Shown here: one piece after another, positions 8,813-17,231 of the stretch
Layout: each line of letters opens with the position of its first letter
Position numbering within the stretch: the first letter of the stretch is position 1
Assembly (NCBI GenBank): GCA_012719135.1
Contig: JAAYAW010000077.1
Span: 62,001 to 126,000, forward strand
Direction: 5' to 3'
Source of the DNA: Chloroflexota bacterium
GTDB taxonomy: Bacteria > Chloroflexota > Anaerolineae > UBA1429
Length of the DNA: 64,000 nucleotides
Translations under genes and position numbers: made by a program
Notes under the pieces: generated by a model
Seen by the model: the letters and a program-made list of their open reading frames with translations, nothing else
Told to the model about the DNA's origin: nothing
Databases searched by the model: none

Positions 8813-10045
8813 ATGGTCACCATCCGTCTGGAGGACATCACCGTCCGCTTCTCTCGTGGTGCGCCGCCCGTGGTTCGCACGGGCGGTCTGGTCCGCCACA
8901 GTCTCACTCGCTATCGCGATCGCGCCTTTGTCGACCGCATGGTCGCCCGGGCCGACGCTCTGCCGGCGCGCCGTGGAACCATTACCGCTCTGGACCGTGT
9001 CAACCTGATTATCGAGAACGGGACGACCCTCTCCGTGATCGGGCCCTCCGGCTGCGGCAAGAGCACGCTGCTCCGCGTGATCGCTGGGCTGGAGCCTCCG
9101 GACGAGGGCCGCGTCCTGTATGACGACCGCGACATGGCCAGCGTGACTCCCGGCGAACGCGGTATCGGCATGGTGTTCCAGAGCTATGCCCTATACCCAC
9201 ACCTGGAGGGGGAAGGGAACCTCGCCTTCACCTTCCGCATCCGCAAACGTCCGCCCGCGGAGATGATGGAGAGGATACGAGAGACGTCAGAGATCATGGG
9301 CCTGGGGTTTGACGACCTGTTGCCCAGGCGACCGCGAACGCTCTCGGGAGGCCAGCAGCAGAGAGTGGCCATAGCCCGCTGTATCGTGAGAAACCCGGCA
9401 CTCTTTCTCTTTGACGAGCCTCTGTCCAATCTTGATGCCGAGTTGCGAGCCAGAACCAGGGTGGAGATAAAGCGGTTGCTCCAACGGTTCGCGATCACGT
9501 CGGTCTATGTCACACACGATCAGATGGAGGCCGTCGCGCTAGGGGATCGTTTGGCCGTGATGAACGAAGGACGCATCGTACAGGTGGGCACGTATCGGGA
9601 GTTGATGCACCGCCCGGCCAATGCCTTCGTCGCCGGCTTTGTGGGTCACCCACCGATGAACATCGTCCACGGCTATCGCGCCTGTGCCGGACCCGTCCTG
9701 AAGGGCCCGGCTGGACCTCTGGCCCTCCCGCCCTCGTCCTCGACAGGCCTGGGGAGCAACCAGGAGTATATCATTGGGTTCCGGCCGTCGGCTGCTCGCT
9801 GGCAGGCGACACACGGCCTGACAGCGGGCGCCGGGCTGGTGCTCCGTGGCACCGTACGCACACGAGAGCCCGACCTGGCACGCCGGGAACAGACAGTCTA
9901 CCTCGAGCTGGGCGATCTACTTCTGGGGATGCTGGCCCCGGGCGAAGTCAGCTTCCCGATCGGTCAGACCGTAGAAGCCAGCATCCCTTTGAGTGACATC
10001 TACCTGTTCGAGGCGTCCAGTGGCCGCCGACTGCTTCCGGCCTAG
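8813..10045 (+). CDS. MalK/UgpC-like ABC transporter ATP-binding protein
   Basis: This is an importer ATPase of the carbohydrate CUT1 type. Walker A GPSGCGKST, Q-loop VFQSYALYPH, signature LSGGQQQR, Walker B LFLFDEPLSNLD and the switch histidine in YVTHDQMEA are all intact, and the C-terminal ~120 residues form the regulatory OB-like TOBE region. One oddity is an insert of about 45 residues (about 15-60, basic, around RHSLTRYRDRAFVDR) between the first strand and the usual ITALDRVNL segment, so Walker A starts later than in MalK. No permease or binding protein is adjacent, so it probably serves transporters encoded elsewhere, as MsmX-type ATPases do. SD GAAGGAG precedes ATG. The stop overlaps the convergent MFS gene by 4 bases. 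Confidence 0.85.
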   Translation: MVTIRLEDITVRFSRGAPPVVRTGGLVRHSLTRYRDRAFVDRMVARADALPARRGTITALDRVNLIIENGTTLSVIGPSGCGKSTLLRVIAGLEPPDEGRVLYDDRDMASVTPGERGIGMVFQSYALYPHLEGEGNLAFTFRIRKRPPAEMMERIRETSEIMGLGFDDLLPRRPRTLSGGQQQRVAIARCIVRNPALFLFDEPLSNLDAELRARTRVEIKRLLQRFAITSVYVTHDQMEAVALGDRLAVMNEGRIVQVGTYRELMHRPANAFVAGFVGHPPMNIVHGYRACAGPVLKGPAGPLALPPSSSTGLGSNQEYIIGFRPSAARWQATHGLTAGAGLVLRGTVRTREPDLARREQTVYLELGDLLLGMLAPGEVSFPIGQTVEASIPLSDIYLFEASSGRRLLPA

Positions 10046-11370
10046 CTCGAGATGGCCGGGTCCACGGACGCGGGCACCTCGTGAGCGCGTGCGATCGCCC
10101 GCCCTTCATCCTCATCCACTCGGCTCAAGAGCAGTGCCCCACCGATGAAAAAGACCACCAGGGAAACGATGGCCCATCTGCTGGTGCCCATCACGGCGGC
10201 AGTCACCCCGAAAAGGAGCGGGCCAGCGATTCCTGCGAACTTGCTACTGATGTCGTAGAACCCAAAGAACTCGGCCGATCGATCTTTGGGGCACATGGAA
10301 CCAAACAGAGACCGGCTGAGCGCCTGGCTTCCGCCTTGCACGGTGCCGACCATGCCAGCCAGTACCCAAAAGTGCCAAGGCTGGCTCATAAAGTAACCCA
10401 GAATTGAGATGACCGTGTAGACCCCGAGAGCGAGATAGATCGAGCGCTTGGTGCCCATGTTCTTGGCCAGGCGCCCGAATAGAATCGTCATCGGGAATGC
10501 CACCACCTGCGTCAGCAGCAAGGCGCCTGCGAGATCCGCCGTGCCGATGCCGATCTCTGCGCCGTAGATGGTCGCCATCTTGATTATCGTTCCGATGCCA
10601 TCGGCATAGAGCCAGAAGGCCAGCAGGAACTTGAACAGCTGGCGGTACTCGCGCACCTCTCGAAATGTCTGTGCCAGGCGCTTGATCCCCTCAGAGAGTA
10701 CACCCCCTCCGGTGCGCGCCGACCTTGAGCGTGGCGGCTCGGGCACATTCCGGAAAATCGGTATGGAAAAGATGACCCACCAGACGGCGACGCTAAAGAA
10801 CGCCACCCGCACGGCGATATTCCCGTCTGCAAAGCCGAACCAGCCGGGTTTCATGTACCACAGAAGGTGCACAAGCAGGAGCAGCCCCCCGCCGAGATAT
10901 CCTAGCGCAAAGCCTTTGGCAGAGACGCGGTCCATCTCGTCGGGCCGGGCCACATGCGGCAGAAGGGAATCGTAAAAGATGTTCGCGCCCGCGTTACCGA
11001 TGCTGGCCAGGACGTAGAACACCACCGCCAAGATCCAGTCGCCCTCTTGAATCAAGTAGAGACAGCCAGTAAAGATCACTGCCAACAATACAAAACTCGC
11101 CATAAAGCGCTTCTTGCTGCCGGAGTAGTCCGCAGCGGCTCCCATGATCGGCCCCATGAAAGCAGTGAACACCATGGCGATGGATACCGCGTATCCCCAT
11201 ATACTGCTGGCACGCGCCGCGTCAAGGCCCGCAGCCGCTACATTCGAGAAATAAGGGGGGAGCAGCGCCGCCATGATCGTCGTCGCAAAGGCCGAGTTCG
11301 CCCAGTCATACATGCACCACGAGTTGATCCGTTTTCGATGAAGTTGCTCCGATTCGACTGCGGTGGTCAT
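10042..11370 (-). CDS. MFS transporter, Atg22/UMF1-like
   Basis: A 442-residue integral membrane protein with about 12 helices. The N-terminal SWCMYDWANSAFATTI signature and the DxxSGSKKR loop between helices 2 and 3 mark the Atg22-like (UMF1) branch of the major facilitator superfamily. Yeast Atg22 exports amino acids from the vacuole, but bacterial substrates are not known. AGGAGG near 11373-11380 precedes the ATG. A minus-strand promoter (TTGACG, 16 bp, TAGAAT) lies upstream, divergent from the next gene. It ends tail-to-tail with the ABC ATPase. Confidence 0.85.
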   Translation of the reverse strand: MTTAVESEQLHRKRINSWCMYDWANSAFATTIMAALLPPYFSNVAAAGLDAARASSIWGYAVSIAMVFTAFMGPIMGAAADYSGSKKRFMASFVLLAVIFTGCLYLIQEGDWILAVVFYVLASIGNAGANIFYDSLLPHVARPDEMDRVSAKGFALGYLGGGLLLLVHLLWYMKPGWFGFADGNIAVRVAFFSVAVWWVIFSIPIFRNVPEPPRSRSARTGGGVLSEGIKRLAQTFREVREYRQLFKFLLAFWLYADGIGTIIKMATIYGAEIGIGTADLAGALLLTQVVAFPMTILFGRLAKNMGTKRSIYLALGVYTVISILGYFMSQPWHFWVLAGMVGTVQGGSQALSRSLFGSMCPKDRSAEFFGFYDISSKFAGIAGPLLFGVTAAVMGTSRWAIVSLVVFFIGGALLLSRVDEDEGRAIARAHEVPASVDPAISS

Positions 11371-11411
11371 CTGAACCTCCTCCCCTGCAGGTGCTCACAC
11401 GATCCGTCCCG

Positions 11412-11439
11412 ATTCTACCGCCCTGCGAGCGCGCGTCAA
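11412..11439 (-). promoter_or_regulatory. Promoter for the Atg22-like transporter
   Basis: On the minus strand TTGACG (11439-11434) and TAGAAT (11417-11412) are separated by 16 bases. The predicted transcript starts near 11405, about 35 bases before the MFS ATG. It is divergent to the promoter at 11453-11481. Confidence 0.6.
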
Positions 11440-11452
11440 AGGCGCGTCGCGT

Positions 11453-11481
11453 TTGTTCGGGCGATACCCTGCCGCTATAAT
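11453..11481 (+). promoter_or_regulatory. Sigma-70-like promoter for the DUF1648-type membrane protein
   Basis: TTGTTC (11453-11458), a 17-bp spacer and a perfect TATAAT (11476-11481). The expected transcription start is near 11488-11490, which coincides with an in-frame GTG at 11490. Confidence 0.65.
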
Positions 11482-11543
11482 CGCGAGAGGTGACGGCCGC
11501 AGGGTACGTTGCCATAGTTGCCCGTTTGGGTGATCGGAGTGGT

Positions 11544-12437
11544 ATGCGCGTAAGGCCGCCTGTCCGGATCGGAGTCATTGCCAGTGGTATCATCGGCCTG
11601 GCCACTGCTGGAACGCTCATTGCGCTGCTACGCACCATTCGCTCCCAGCCGCTTGGCGCCGGTCTCGTCCTCACCTCCGCACTGCTCGTGTTGGCATTAT
11701 CTCTGGCCTCCCTTTGGCTCTACGGTCTGATAGAGCTTCTCAGCCTGCGATACGTGGTGGACCGCAATGGCATCACTATCCGTACCGCCTTTGCACGCCA
11801 GACCATTCCCCACGCCGCGATCGAAAGACTGGAAGCGGGACGATGCGGCGCTCCACCAGGACACGTTCAGGGGCTGTCGTGGCCAGGATACACGCGAGGC
11901 ACGGTCACCCTCCCAGGCGTGGGCCCTGTAACCATCTGGGGGACGGAACCGCTCGACAGACAACTCTGTATCGTGACGCCGGATATGACATACGCCATCT
12001 CACCGTCAGATCAGGAGAGCTTTCTGCAGCACTATGCCATGCGTCGGGAACTCGGAGCATTGGTGGCGATGCCCTTGGCACTCACGCCGATTGGCATCGC
12101 AGCCTGGGGAGTGTGGAAGGATCGCGTGTTCTGGACTGCTGCGGCCGTCGGTCTGGCGCTCTCTGCCGCCCTGGCCGCCCTGTCGATCGTTCGCTACAGC
12201 ACGCTCCCAACCATCATCCCCCTGCATTGGAACGCGCAGGGACAGCCCGATCGATTCTCCCCACGTGCCGGGATATTCGCGATACCGGAGATCGGCGCGA
12301 TCATCCTGCTGCTGAATCTCGTTTTGGCCATCGTCCTGCATCAACGGCAACGTCCCGCTTCGCGTCTGCTCGCATGGGGGGCAGTGTGCGTCCAGATTGC
12401 TCTCTGGGCGGCCGCCTGGCAGGCGCTGCAGCCATGA
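11544..12437 (+). CDS. Membrane protein with PH-like and DUF1648-type segments
   Basis: A 297-residue membrane protein. Two N-terminal helices (about 8-28 and 40-65) precede a soluble PH-like segment (YVVDRNGITIRTAFARQTIPH, a short interruption aside) and then three to four helices. The LPTIIPLHWNAQGQPDRF stretch is the hallmark of DUF1648 proteins such as SdpI-like immunity/transport proteins; its function here is unknown. ATG 11544 has GGAG four bases upstream and puts a basic residue cluster before the first helix. An in-frame GTG at 11490, right at the predicted transcription start, could give a leaderless form 18 residues longer. It overlaps the next gene by ATGA. Confidence 0.7.
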   Translation: MRVRPPVRIGVIASGIIGLATAGTLIALLRTIRSQPLGAGLVLTSALLVLALSLASLWLYGLIELLSLRYVVDRNGITIRTAFARQTIPHAAIERLEAGRCGAPPGHVQGLSWPGYTRGTVTLPGVGPVTIWGTEPLDRQLCIVTPDMTYAISPSDQESFLQHYAMRRELGALVAMPLALTPIGIAAWGVWKDRVFWTAAAVGLALSAALAALSIVRYSTLPTIIPLHWNAQGQPDRFSPRAGIFAIPEIGAIILLLNLVLAIVLHQRQRPASRLLAWGAVCVQIALWAAAWQALQP

Positions 12438-13264
12438 CCCTCGTCTGGGAGATCCTGGGAGGCGCAGCGGCCGGCTCCGTTCTGGCCCACGTTGGGCGTC
12501 GCGCCCGAATGCTGGACCAGGGAAGCGCCTGGAGCCTCGCGGCCGCGGTAACAGCGCTTTCCGCCCTTGGCGGGTGGCTCTGGGGAGCGACTATGGTGCT
12601 CACTGCACTGGCGGTGGGCCTGGCCACCAGTATTCGTCGGCGCCAGAGCAGTTGGCGCCTTCCTCCGCCGCCTCCTCTCTCGATCGAAGCGATCTGTGCT
12701 CGCCTGGCCTGGCCGGTAAGCCTCGCAGTTCTCTCGAGGTTCACTCCCCTCGATTTGTTCGTCGCCTATACGGGGGGGCTGGCGGCCGCCTGTGCCGATG
12801 CGTGGGCCACGCACTTTGGCATACTTTCAAAGGTGCCGCCGCGAACGCTGGCCGGAGCTCGTGCCGCCGTGCCTGGCATGCCAGGTGCCATCTCCACCCT
12901 CGGGATTCTCGCGTCGGCCGGCGGATCTGGCCTGATCGGCTTTGCTGCTCTCGCCTGCCTATCGCTCCAACCCCTCTTCGACCACGCGGCACCGATGTCG
13001 CGCGCACTCTGGCTGCCCCTCTCCGCCCTGGTCGGTGGTTTCTCCGGCTCGCTCTTTGATTCGTTTCTGGCAGGCACAGCACAAGCGCTGTACTACTGCG
13101 AGAACTGCGGTACGTTTTCGGAGACGCCGATCCATAGCTGCGGAGAGCCCGCACGCCATGTCCGCGGCTGGACCTGGATGACAAATGAGGCTGTAGATGC
13201 CTCTGCCTCCGTCATCGGCGCAGGCATCGCGTCAGCCACAATGAGCCTGCTGGCCTGGCTCTAG
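12434..13264 (+). CDS. DUF92 family membrane protein
   Basis: A 276-residue multi-helix protein matching DUF92 (TMEM19-like): ACADAWATHFGILSKVPPRT corresponds to the conserved ADTWASE-LS motif, and GGFSGSLFDSFLAGTAQA to the second family motif. Two Cys pairs near the end (YYCENCG and HSCGEP) may bind metal. In some lineages DUF92 proteins are linked to isoprenoid/phytyl phosphate kinase activity, but I cannot assign that here. ATG overlaps the stop of the preceding gene (ATGA), so the pair is translationally coupled. Confidence 0.8.
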   Translation: MTLVWEILGGAAAGSVLAHVGRRARMLDQGSAWSLAAAVTALSALGGWLWGATMVLTALAVGLATSIRRRQSSWRLPPPPPLSIEAICARLAWPVSLAVLSRFTPLDLFVAYTGGLAAACADAWATHFGILSKVPPRTLAGARAAVPGMPGAISTLGILASAGGSGLIGFAALACLSLQPLFDHAAPMSRALWLPLSALVGGFSGSLFDSFLAGTAQALYYCENCGTFSETPIHSCGEPARHVRGWTWMTNEAVDASASVIGAGIASATMSLLAWL

Positions 13265-13314
13265 CCTGTTCTGGACCCCGGGATCCCCGAGCAACCAGCG
13301 GCGCGCTGCGGCCC

Positions 13315-13343
13315 TTGCGCCTCGTGCCCCCCGGTGGTAAAAT
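13315..13343 (+). promoter_or_regulatory. Promoter for the corrinoid protein gene
   Basis: TTGCGC (13315-13320), a 17-bp spacer and TAAAAT (13338-13343). The start would fall near 13350, leaving a leader of about 50 bases with GGAGG ten bases before ATG 13401. Confidence 0.5.
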
Positions 13344-13400
13344 CCTCCCGGTCTTGTCGGCGACCAGTGAGCAGCATGCGCGGACGGAGGCGATCGGCAC

Positions 13401-14039
13401 ATGGATCACAAAGAGGCCATCTTTCAGGGTATACTCGAAGGCGATATGGCTGCGGTTGACGCCGCGACCCGGGCCTCGTTGGACGCTGGGCTCGCCGCCA
13501 ACGAACTGCTTGATCAGGCGATGATCCCGGCCATGGATGAGGTCGGCCGGCTCTTTGAAGAGAACGAATACTATGTGCCTGAGCTTCTGATCGCTGCGAG
13601 GGCCATGAAGGCTGGCCTTGCGATCCTCCGCCCGCATCTCGTTGCACAGGGCATTGGGTCCAGGGGAAAGGTCGCGCTGGGCACCGTCAAGGGCGACCTT
13701 CACGATATCGGCAAGAACCTTGTCGGCATTATGATCGAGGGTGCCGGTTTTGAGGTCGTTGATCTCGGTGTTGACGTCAGCCCCGCCCAATTCGTGCAGG
13801 CCGTGGAGGAAGAAAACGCTCAGGTCATCGGCCTGTCCGCGCTGTTGACCACCACCATGCCGAGCATGCAGCGCACCATCGAAGCCTTAAGGGAGGCGGG
13901 TCTCAGGGACAAGGTCAAGGTCATCATCGGCGGAGCGCCCGTGACGCAGCGGTACGCCGACGAAATAGGTGCGGATGGGTACACGCGGGACGCCGCAGCG
14001 GCGGCCAAGCTCGTCAGGCAGATGCTATCCGAGGACTAA
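13401..14039 (+). CDS. Corrinoid (B12-binding) methyltransferase protein, MtbC/MtaC-like
   Basis: A 212-residue protein with the two-part layout of methyltransferase corrinoid proteins. Residues 1-85 are a helical cap (B12-binding 2). Residues about 90-210 are a Rossmann-like cobalamin domain with the lower-ligand motif DLHDIGKN (DxHxxG) and later IIGGAPVT. Such proteins shuttle methyl groups from methylamines, methanol or methoxy compounds to a carrier via Co(I)/methyl-Co(III). The partner methyltransferase and a reactivator are not in the window, so the substrate is unknown. SD GGAGG supports the ATG. Confidence 0.88.
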   Translation: MDHKEAIFQGILEGDMAAVDAATRASLDAGLAANELLDQAMIPAMDEVGRLFEENEYYVPELLIAARAMKAGLAILRPHLVAQGIGSRGKVALGTVKGDLHDIGKNLVGIMIEGAGFEVVDLGVDVSPAQFVQAVEEENAQVIGLSALLTTTMPSMQRTIEALREAGLRDKVKVIIGGAPVTQRYADEIGADGYTRDAAAAAKLVRQMLSED

Positions 14040-14186
14040 CAGCTGCGGGTTCACCTGCAGATCCAGATCGATGGCACCCGATTCCGCTCCGGTGCGAGTG
14101 ATTCCCGCTCGCAACTCTGGCTCGGCGACCATCAGCGTCTGCTCTCCCTCTCAAGGTTCTCCGGACCCGTCAGGCAAGGAAGTGAC

Positions 14187-15224
14187 ATGTCAGATCGGAT
14201 CGTCTCCCCAGGGCTGCAGGCCGAAGAAGGCACCCTGGATACATCATTGCGTCCGCGCAACCTGGCAGAGTACATCGGCCAGAAGCACGTGATCGATAAC
14301 CTCCAGGTGGCCCTGGAGGCTGCGCATGGCCGATCTGAGCCGCTGGATCATGTCCTTCTCCATGGCCCGCCAGGATTGGGCAAGACCACCCTGGCCTATG
14401 TGATCGCGGCAGAGATGGGCGTCAACGTCAAGATCACGTCAGGTCCCGTGGTGGAGCGACCCGGCGATCTCGCCGCCATCCTGACCAATCTGCGTGAAGG
14501 GGATATCCTCTTTGTCGATGAGGTCCATCGTCTTTCTCGGACCGTTGAAGAGGTGCTTTACCCCGCGATGGAGGACTTTTGCCTGGATCTGATGATCGGC
14601 AAAGGGCCTGCGGCTCGGAGTATTCGCCTCAATCTGCCACGGTTCACCCTTATCGGAGCCACGACGCGGATTGCCCTGCTGACCTCTCCTCTGCGGGATC
14701 GCTTCGGCGTGATCTGTCGCCTGGATTTCTATGACGATCAGGCCATGCGCAGCATTGTCCACCGCTCTGCGTCGATCTTGGGAATCCCTATCGATCAGGA
14801 AGGGGCCAACGAGATCGCCACGCGATCGCGCGGGACCCCCCGGGTGGCCAATCGGCTGTTGAGGCGCGTGCGCGACTATGCGCAGGTGCGCGGATCCGGC
14901 GTCATAGACAAGGATACCGCCGCAGCCGCCCTGCAGATGCTGCAGGTCGATGAACTCGGCCTGGACGATTCTGATAGGCGGGTGTTGGTTACGCTGGTGG
15001 AAAAGTTCGAGGGCGGGCCCGTGGGGCTGGACACCCTATCGGCGGCACTAAATGAGGACGCAGATACCATCATGGATGTCTACGAGCCCTACCTCATACA
15101 GCTGGGGTTCCTGGAACGCACGCCCCGTGGCCGGATGGCCACCCGCCGAGCGTATGAGCACGTGGGCCTGCCCTGTCCAGCCACCGAAACGCGTGCAAAC
15201 CCTGCTCAGGAACAACTCTTCTGA
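14187..15224 (+). CDS. ruvB: Holliday junction branch migration DNA helicase RuvB
   Basis: A 345-residue AAA+ motor of normal RuvB length that drives Holliday-junction branch migration with RuvA. Visible features are [12 protein letters not shown], Walker [10 protein letters not shown] near residue 60, Walker [10 protein letters not shown] near 109, the sensor/arginine-finger stretch [18 protein letters not shown] and the C-terminal winged helix ending [15 protein letters not shown]. ruvA and ruvC are not adjacent. It overlaps queH by one base (TGATG) and forms a ruvB-queH-queA unit, a common bacterial arrangement. AAGGAAG precedes the ATG. The ~147 bases between the corrinoid gene and this start show no other gene. 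Confidence 0.96.
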   Translation: MSDRIVSPGLQAEEGTLDTSLRPRNLAEYIGQKHVIDNLQVALEAAHGRSEPLDHVLLHGPPGLGKTTLAYVIAAEMGVNVKITSGPVVERPGDLAAILTNLREGDILFVDEVHRLSRTVEEVLYPAMEDFCLDLMIGKGPAARSIRLNLPRFTLIGATTRIALLTSPLRDRFGVICRLDFYDDQAMRSIVHRSASILGIPIDQEGANEIATRSRGTPRVANRLLRRVRDYAQVRGSGVIDKDTAAAALQMLQVDELGLDDSDRRVLVTLVEKFEGGPVGLDTLSAALNEDADTIMDVYEPYLIQLGFLERTPRGRMATRRAYEHVGLPCPATETRANPAQEQLF

Positions 15225-16006
15225 TGGCTGACGTGCTCGTCCAGGATGTATCGGGCCGTCCGCTATCGCCCTGCACACGCGAACGCGCTGAGAGCCTGGT
15301 CTCGGAGGGAAAGGCCAGCTGGATCGCATCGACCCCACCGGCCATCCGCCTTCTCCGCTCTGTGACGCGTCGCGATCCAGCCCCCCCAGAGCCCCATCCT
15401 CTGGTCGGAAAGCGGACGTTGCTGCACATATGCTGCGGCCCCTGCGCCACGTACACGGTGCAGGCCTTTCGTGCTGCCGGTGGCATCCTTACGGGCTACT
15501 GGTACAACCCGAACATCCAGCCCTTCTCAGAGCACACAGCGCGCCTCCAGGCCCTAGAATCACTGGCCGGCCAGATCGACCTCCCCGTCATCTGGGAGCC
15601 CGGGTACGATGTCGTAGCCTTCCTTCGAGCCGTTTCCGGCCAGGAAGCGCTCGGCCTCCGTTGCCGCATATGCTACCGGCAGCGGCTGGACCGCACAGCG
15701 CGCGCTGCCGCGGAGGGTGGCTTTGAGGCATTCTCGACCACCCTGCTCATCAGTCCCTATCAGAACCTGGAAGAGATCCGCTTACTCGGGAACGAGGCGG
15801 CCGAACGCTGGAGAGTCCCGTTCTATTGGGAGAACCTCCGCCGCGGATTCGCCGAGCATCACCGTCTCGCCAAGCGGTACGGGCTGTACCGGCAGCGCTA
15901 TTGCGGCTGTCTATTCTCCGAATGGGAAGCCCTCGATCGCACGGCCACTACTCGCGGGTCCCCTGACGCTGGTGCCGAGTCAGACACGGCCGCCGAAGCT
16001 TGCTGA
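15224..16006 (+). CDS. queH: Epoxyqueuosine reductase QueH with an N-terminal RRXRR/PLMP-like domain
   Basis: Residues about 62-235 are QueH (formerly DUF208), the non-cobalamin enzyme that reduces epoxyqueuosine in tRNA to queuosine. The cysteine sets expected for its Fe-S and metal sites are visible: HICCGPC (C70, C71, C74), CRIC (C147, C150) and CGC (C227, C229). Residues 1-50 are not part of ordinary QueH. The order VSGRPLSPCTRERAESL, then SEGKAS, then TPPAIRLL resembles the RRXRR (PLMP) domain found at the N terminus of IscB-type nucleases. It is followed by queA, fitting the last steps of queuosine synthesis. Confidence 0.9.
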   Translation: MADVLVQDVSGRPLSPCTRERAESLVSEGKASWIASTPPAIRLLRSVTRRDPAPPEPHPLVGKRTLLHICCGPCATYTVQAFRAAGGILTGYWYNPNIQPFSEHTARLQALESLAGQIDLPVIWEPGYDVVAFLRAVSGQEALGLRCRICYRQRLDRTARAAAEGGFEAFSTTLLISPYQNLEEIRLLGNEAAERWRVPFYWENLRRGFAEHHRLAKRYGLYRQRYCGCLFSEWEALDRTATTRGSPDAGAESDTAAEAC

Positions 16007-16108
16007 GCCACACACGATGGCCACTCACACCGGTACCCGGTTCCGCTGAACGTGCGCACCCTCATCGGGAGCCTGCGCACGCCAAACCTATGTAACTCAG
16101 GATAGCAC

Positions 16109-17134
16109 ATGCTGACTTCCGATTTCGACTACCTGCTGCCCCCAGAGCAGATCGCACAACACCCGATCGAGCCGCGGGATCGCTCCAGGCTGCTGGTCAT
16201 GCACCGCGACAACGGCAGGCTGGAGCACCGGACGTTTTCGGACCTGGTCGAGTTGCTCGTCCCCGGTGATGTTCTGGTAGCCAATGACACCCGCGTCATC
16301 CCCGCTCGCCTCATGGCTCGAAAGGACCCTTCTGGAGGCAAGGTCGAGCTGCTGCTGCTCTCTAGAGTCGATCCACTGCGGTGGGAAGCCCTGGTCAAGG
16401 GCAGACGAGCTGACCCAGGGCAGCGACTGATCATCGGAGAGGAAGCTGATCAAGTGCTGGGCTGGGTGGAGGGCGTCACCCCCAGCGGCGGGCGGCTCCT
16501 GCGTTTCGAGGATCTGATCGATGACCGATTGGAGCATCTGGGCCAGATGCCCCTGCCTCCCTATATTCACGAGACGCTTGCTGATCGGGAGCGATACCAA
16601 ACCGTCTACGCTCGCGCCCAGGGATCAGTGGCGGCGCCGACTGCAGGACTGCACTTTACGCCCGAGCTGATCGATCGGATCAAGGATATGGGAGTTGAGT
16701 GGGTCAACGTGCTGCTTCACATCGGCCTGGATACGTTCCGGCCCGTTTCCGAGGAGCGGGTGGAAGACCACGAAATACACACCGAGTACTGCGAACTGAG
16801 CGCTTCAGCCGCGGAACGCCTGAACGAGGCCCGCCATGAGGGCCGCAGAATCATCGCAATCGGCACCACGTCCGTGCGCGTCCTGGAGACAGCCTGCGCG
16901 GGAAGGCAGGCGGAAATCCTTCCCTATAGCGGACGCACGCGCCTGTTCATCTACCCCGGACATACGTTCTCTGTCGTGGACGCGATGGTTACCAACTTCC
17001 ACCTGCCACGGTCATCATTACTCATGCTCGTTTCGGCCTTTGCAGGTGTCGCCAACACGCGCCGTGCATACGACGCTGCAGTACGCTCCGGATATCGGTT
17101 CTACAGCTTTGGGGATAGTATGTTCATCGTCTAG
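16109..17134 (+). CDS. queA: S-adenosylmethionine:tRNA ribosyltransferase-isomerase QueA
   Basis: A 341-residue protein of standard QueA length. It transfers and rearranges the ribosyl group of SAM onto preQ1 at the tRNA wobble position, giving epoxyqueuosine, the substrate of the QueH encoded just upstream. The family start FDYLLPPEQIAQHPIEPRDRSR (shown in part as YLLPPEQIAQHP), VANDTRVIPARL, APTAGLHFTPEL, TTSVRVLE and TNFHLPRSSLLMLVSAF are all present. AGGATA lies before ATG 16109. About 100 bases separate it from queH, so it may be read from the ruvB-queH transcript. Confidence 0.96.
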   Translation: MLTSDFDYLLPPEQIAQHPIEPRDRSRLLVMHRDNGRLEHRTFSDLVELLVPGDVLVANDTRVIPARLMARKDPSGGKVELLLLSRVDPLRWEALVKGRRADPGQRLIIGEEADQVLGWVEGVTPSGGRLLRFEDLIDDRLEHLGQMPLPPYIHETLADRERYQTVYARAQGSVAAPTAGLHFTPELIDRIKDMGVEWVNVLLHIGLDTFRPVSEERVEDHEIHTEYCELSASAAERLNEARHEGRRIIAIGTTSVRVLETACAGRQAEILPYSGRTRLFIYPGHTFSVVDAMVTNFHLPRSSLLMLVSAFAGVANTRRAYDAAVRSGYRFYSFGDSMFIV

Positions 17135-17161
17135 CCTCTACGGCAATCTACCACAGACCCC

Positions 17162-17190
17162 TTGTGTAGACTGCGTAAAGATGCTAGTAT
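17162..17190 (+). promoter_or_regulatory. Promoter for the TPR/BTAD regulator
   Basis: TTGTGT (17162-17167), a 17-bp spacer and TAGTAT (17185-17190). The predicted start near 17197 leaves a leader of about 35 bases, which has only a weak ribosome site before ATG 17232. Confidence 0.5.
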
Positions 17191-17231
17191 CGTCGCCAGT
17201 AACGCGCTCCACTCCAGCACCAACGTGAGCC

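Noticed and set aside
11714-12433. Upstream extension of the DUF92 frame over the DUF1648-type gene
   Set aside because: DUF92 homology begins at ATG 12434, and the upstream part overlaps a real gene in another frame with low-complexity Arg-rich translation.
14040-14186. Possible ruvA/ruvC remnant upstream of ruvB
   Set aside because: I translated the short gap in all frames and saw no RuvA or RuvC motif.
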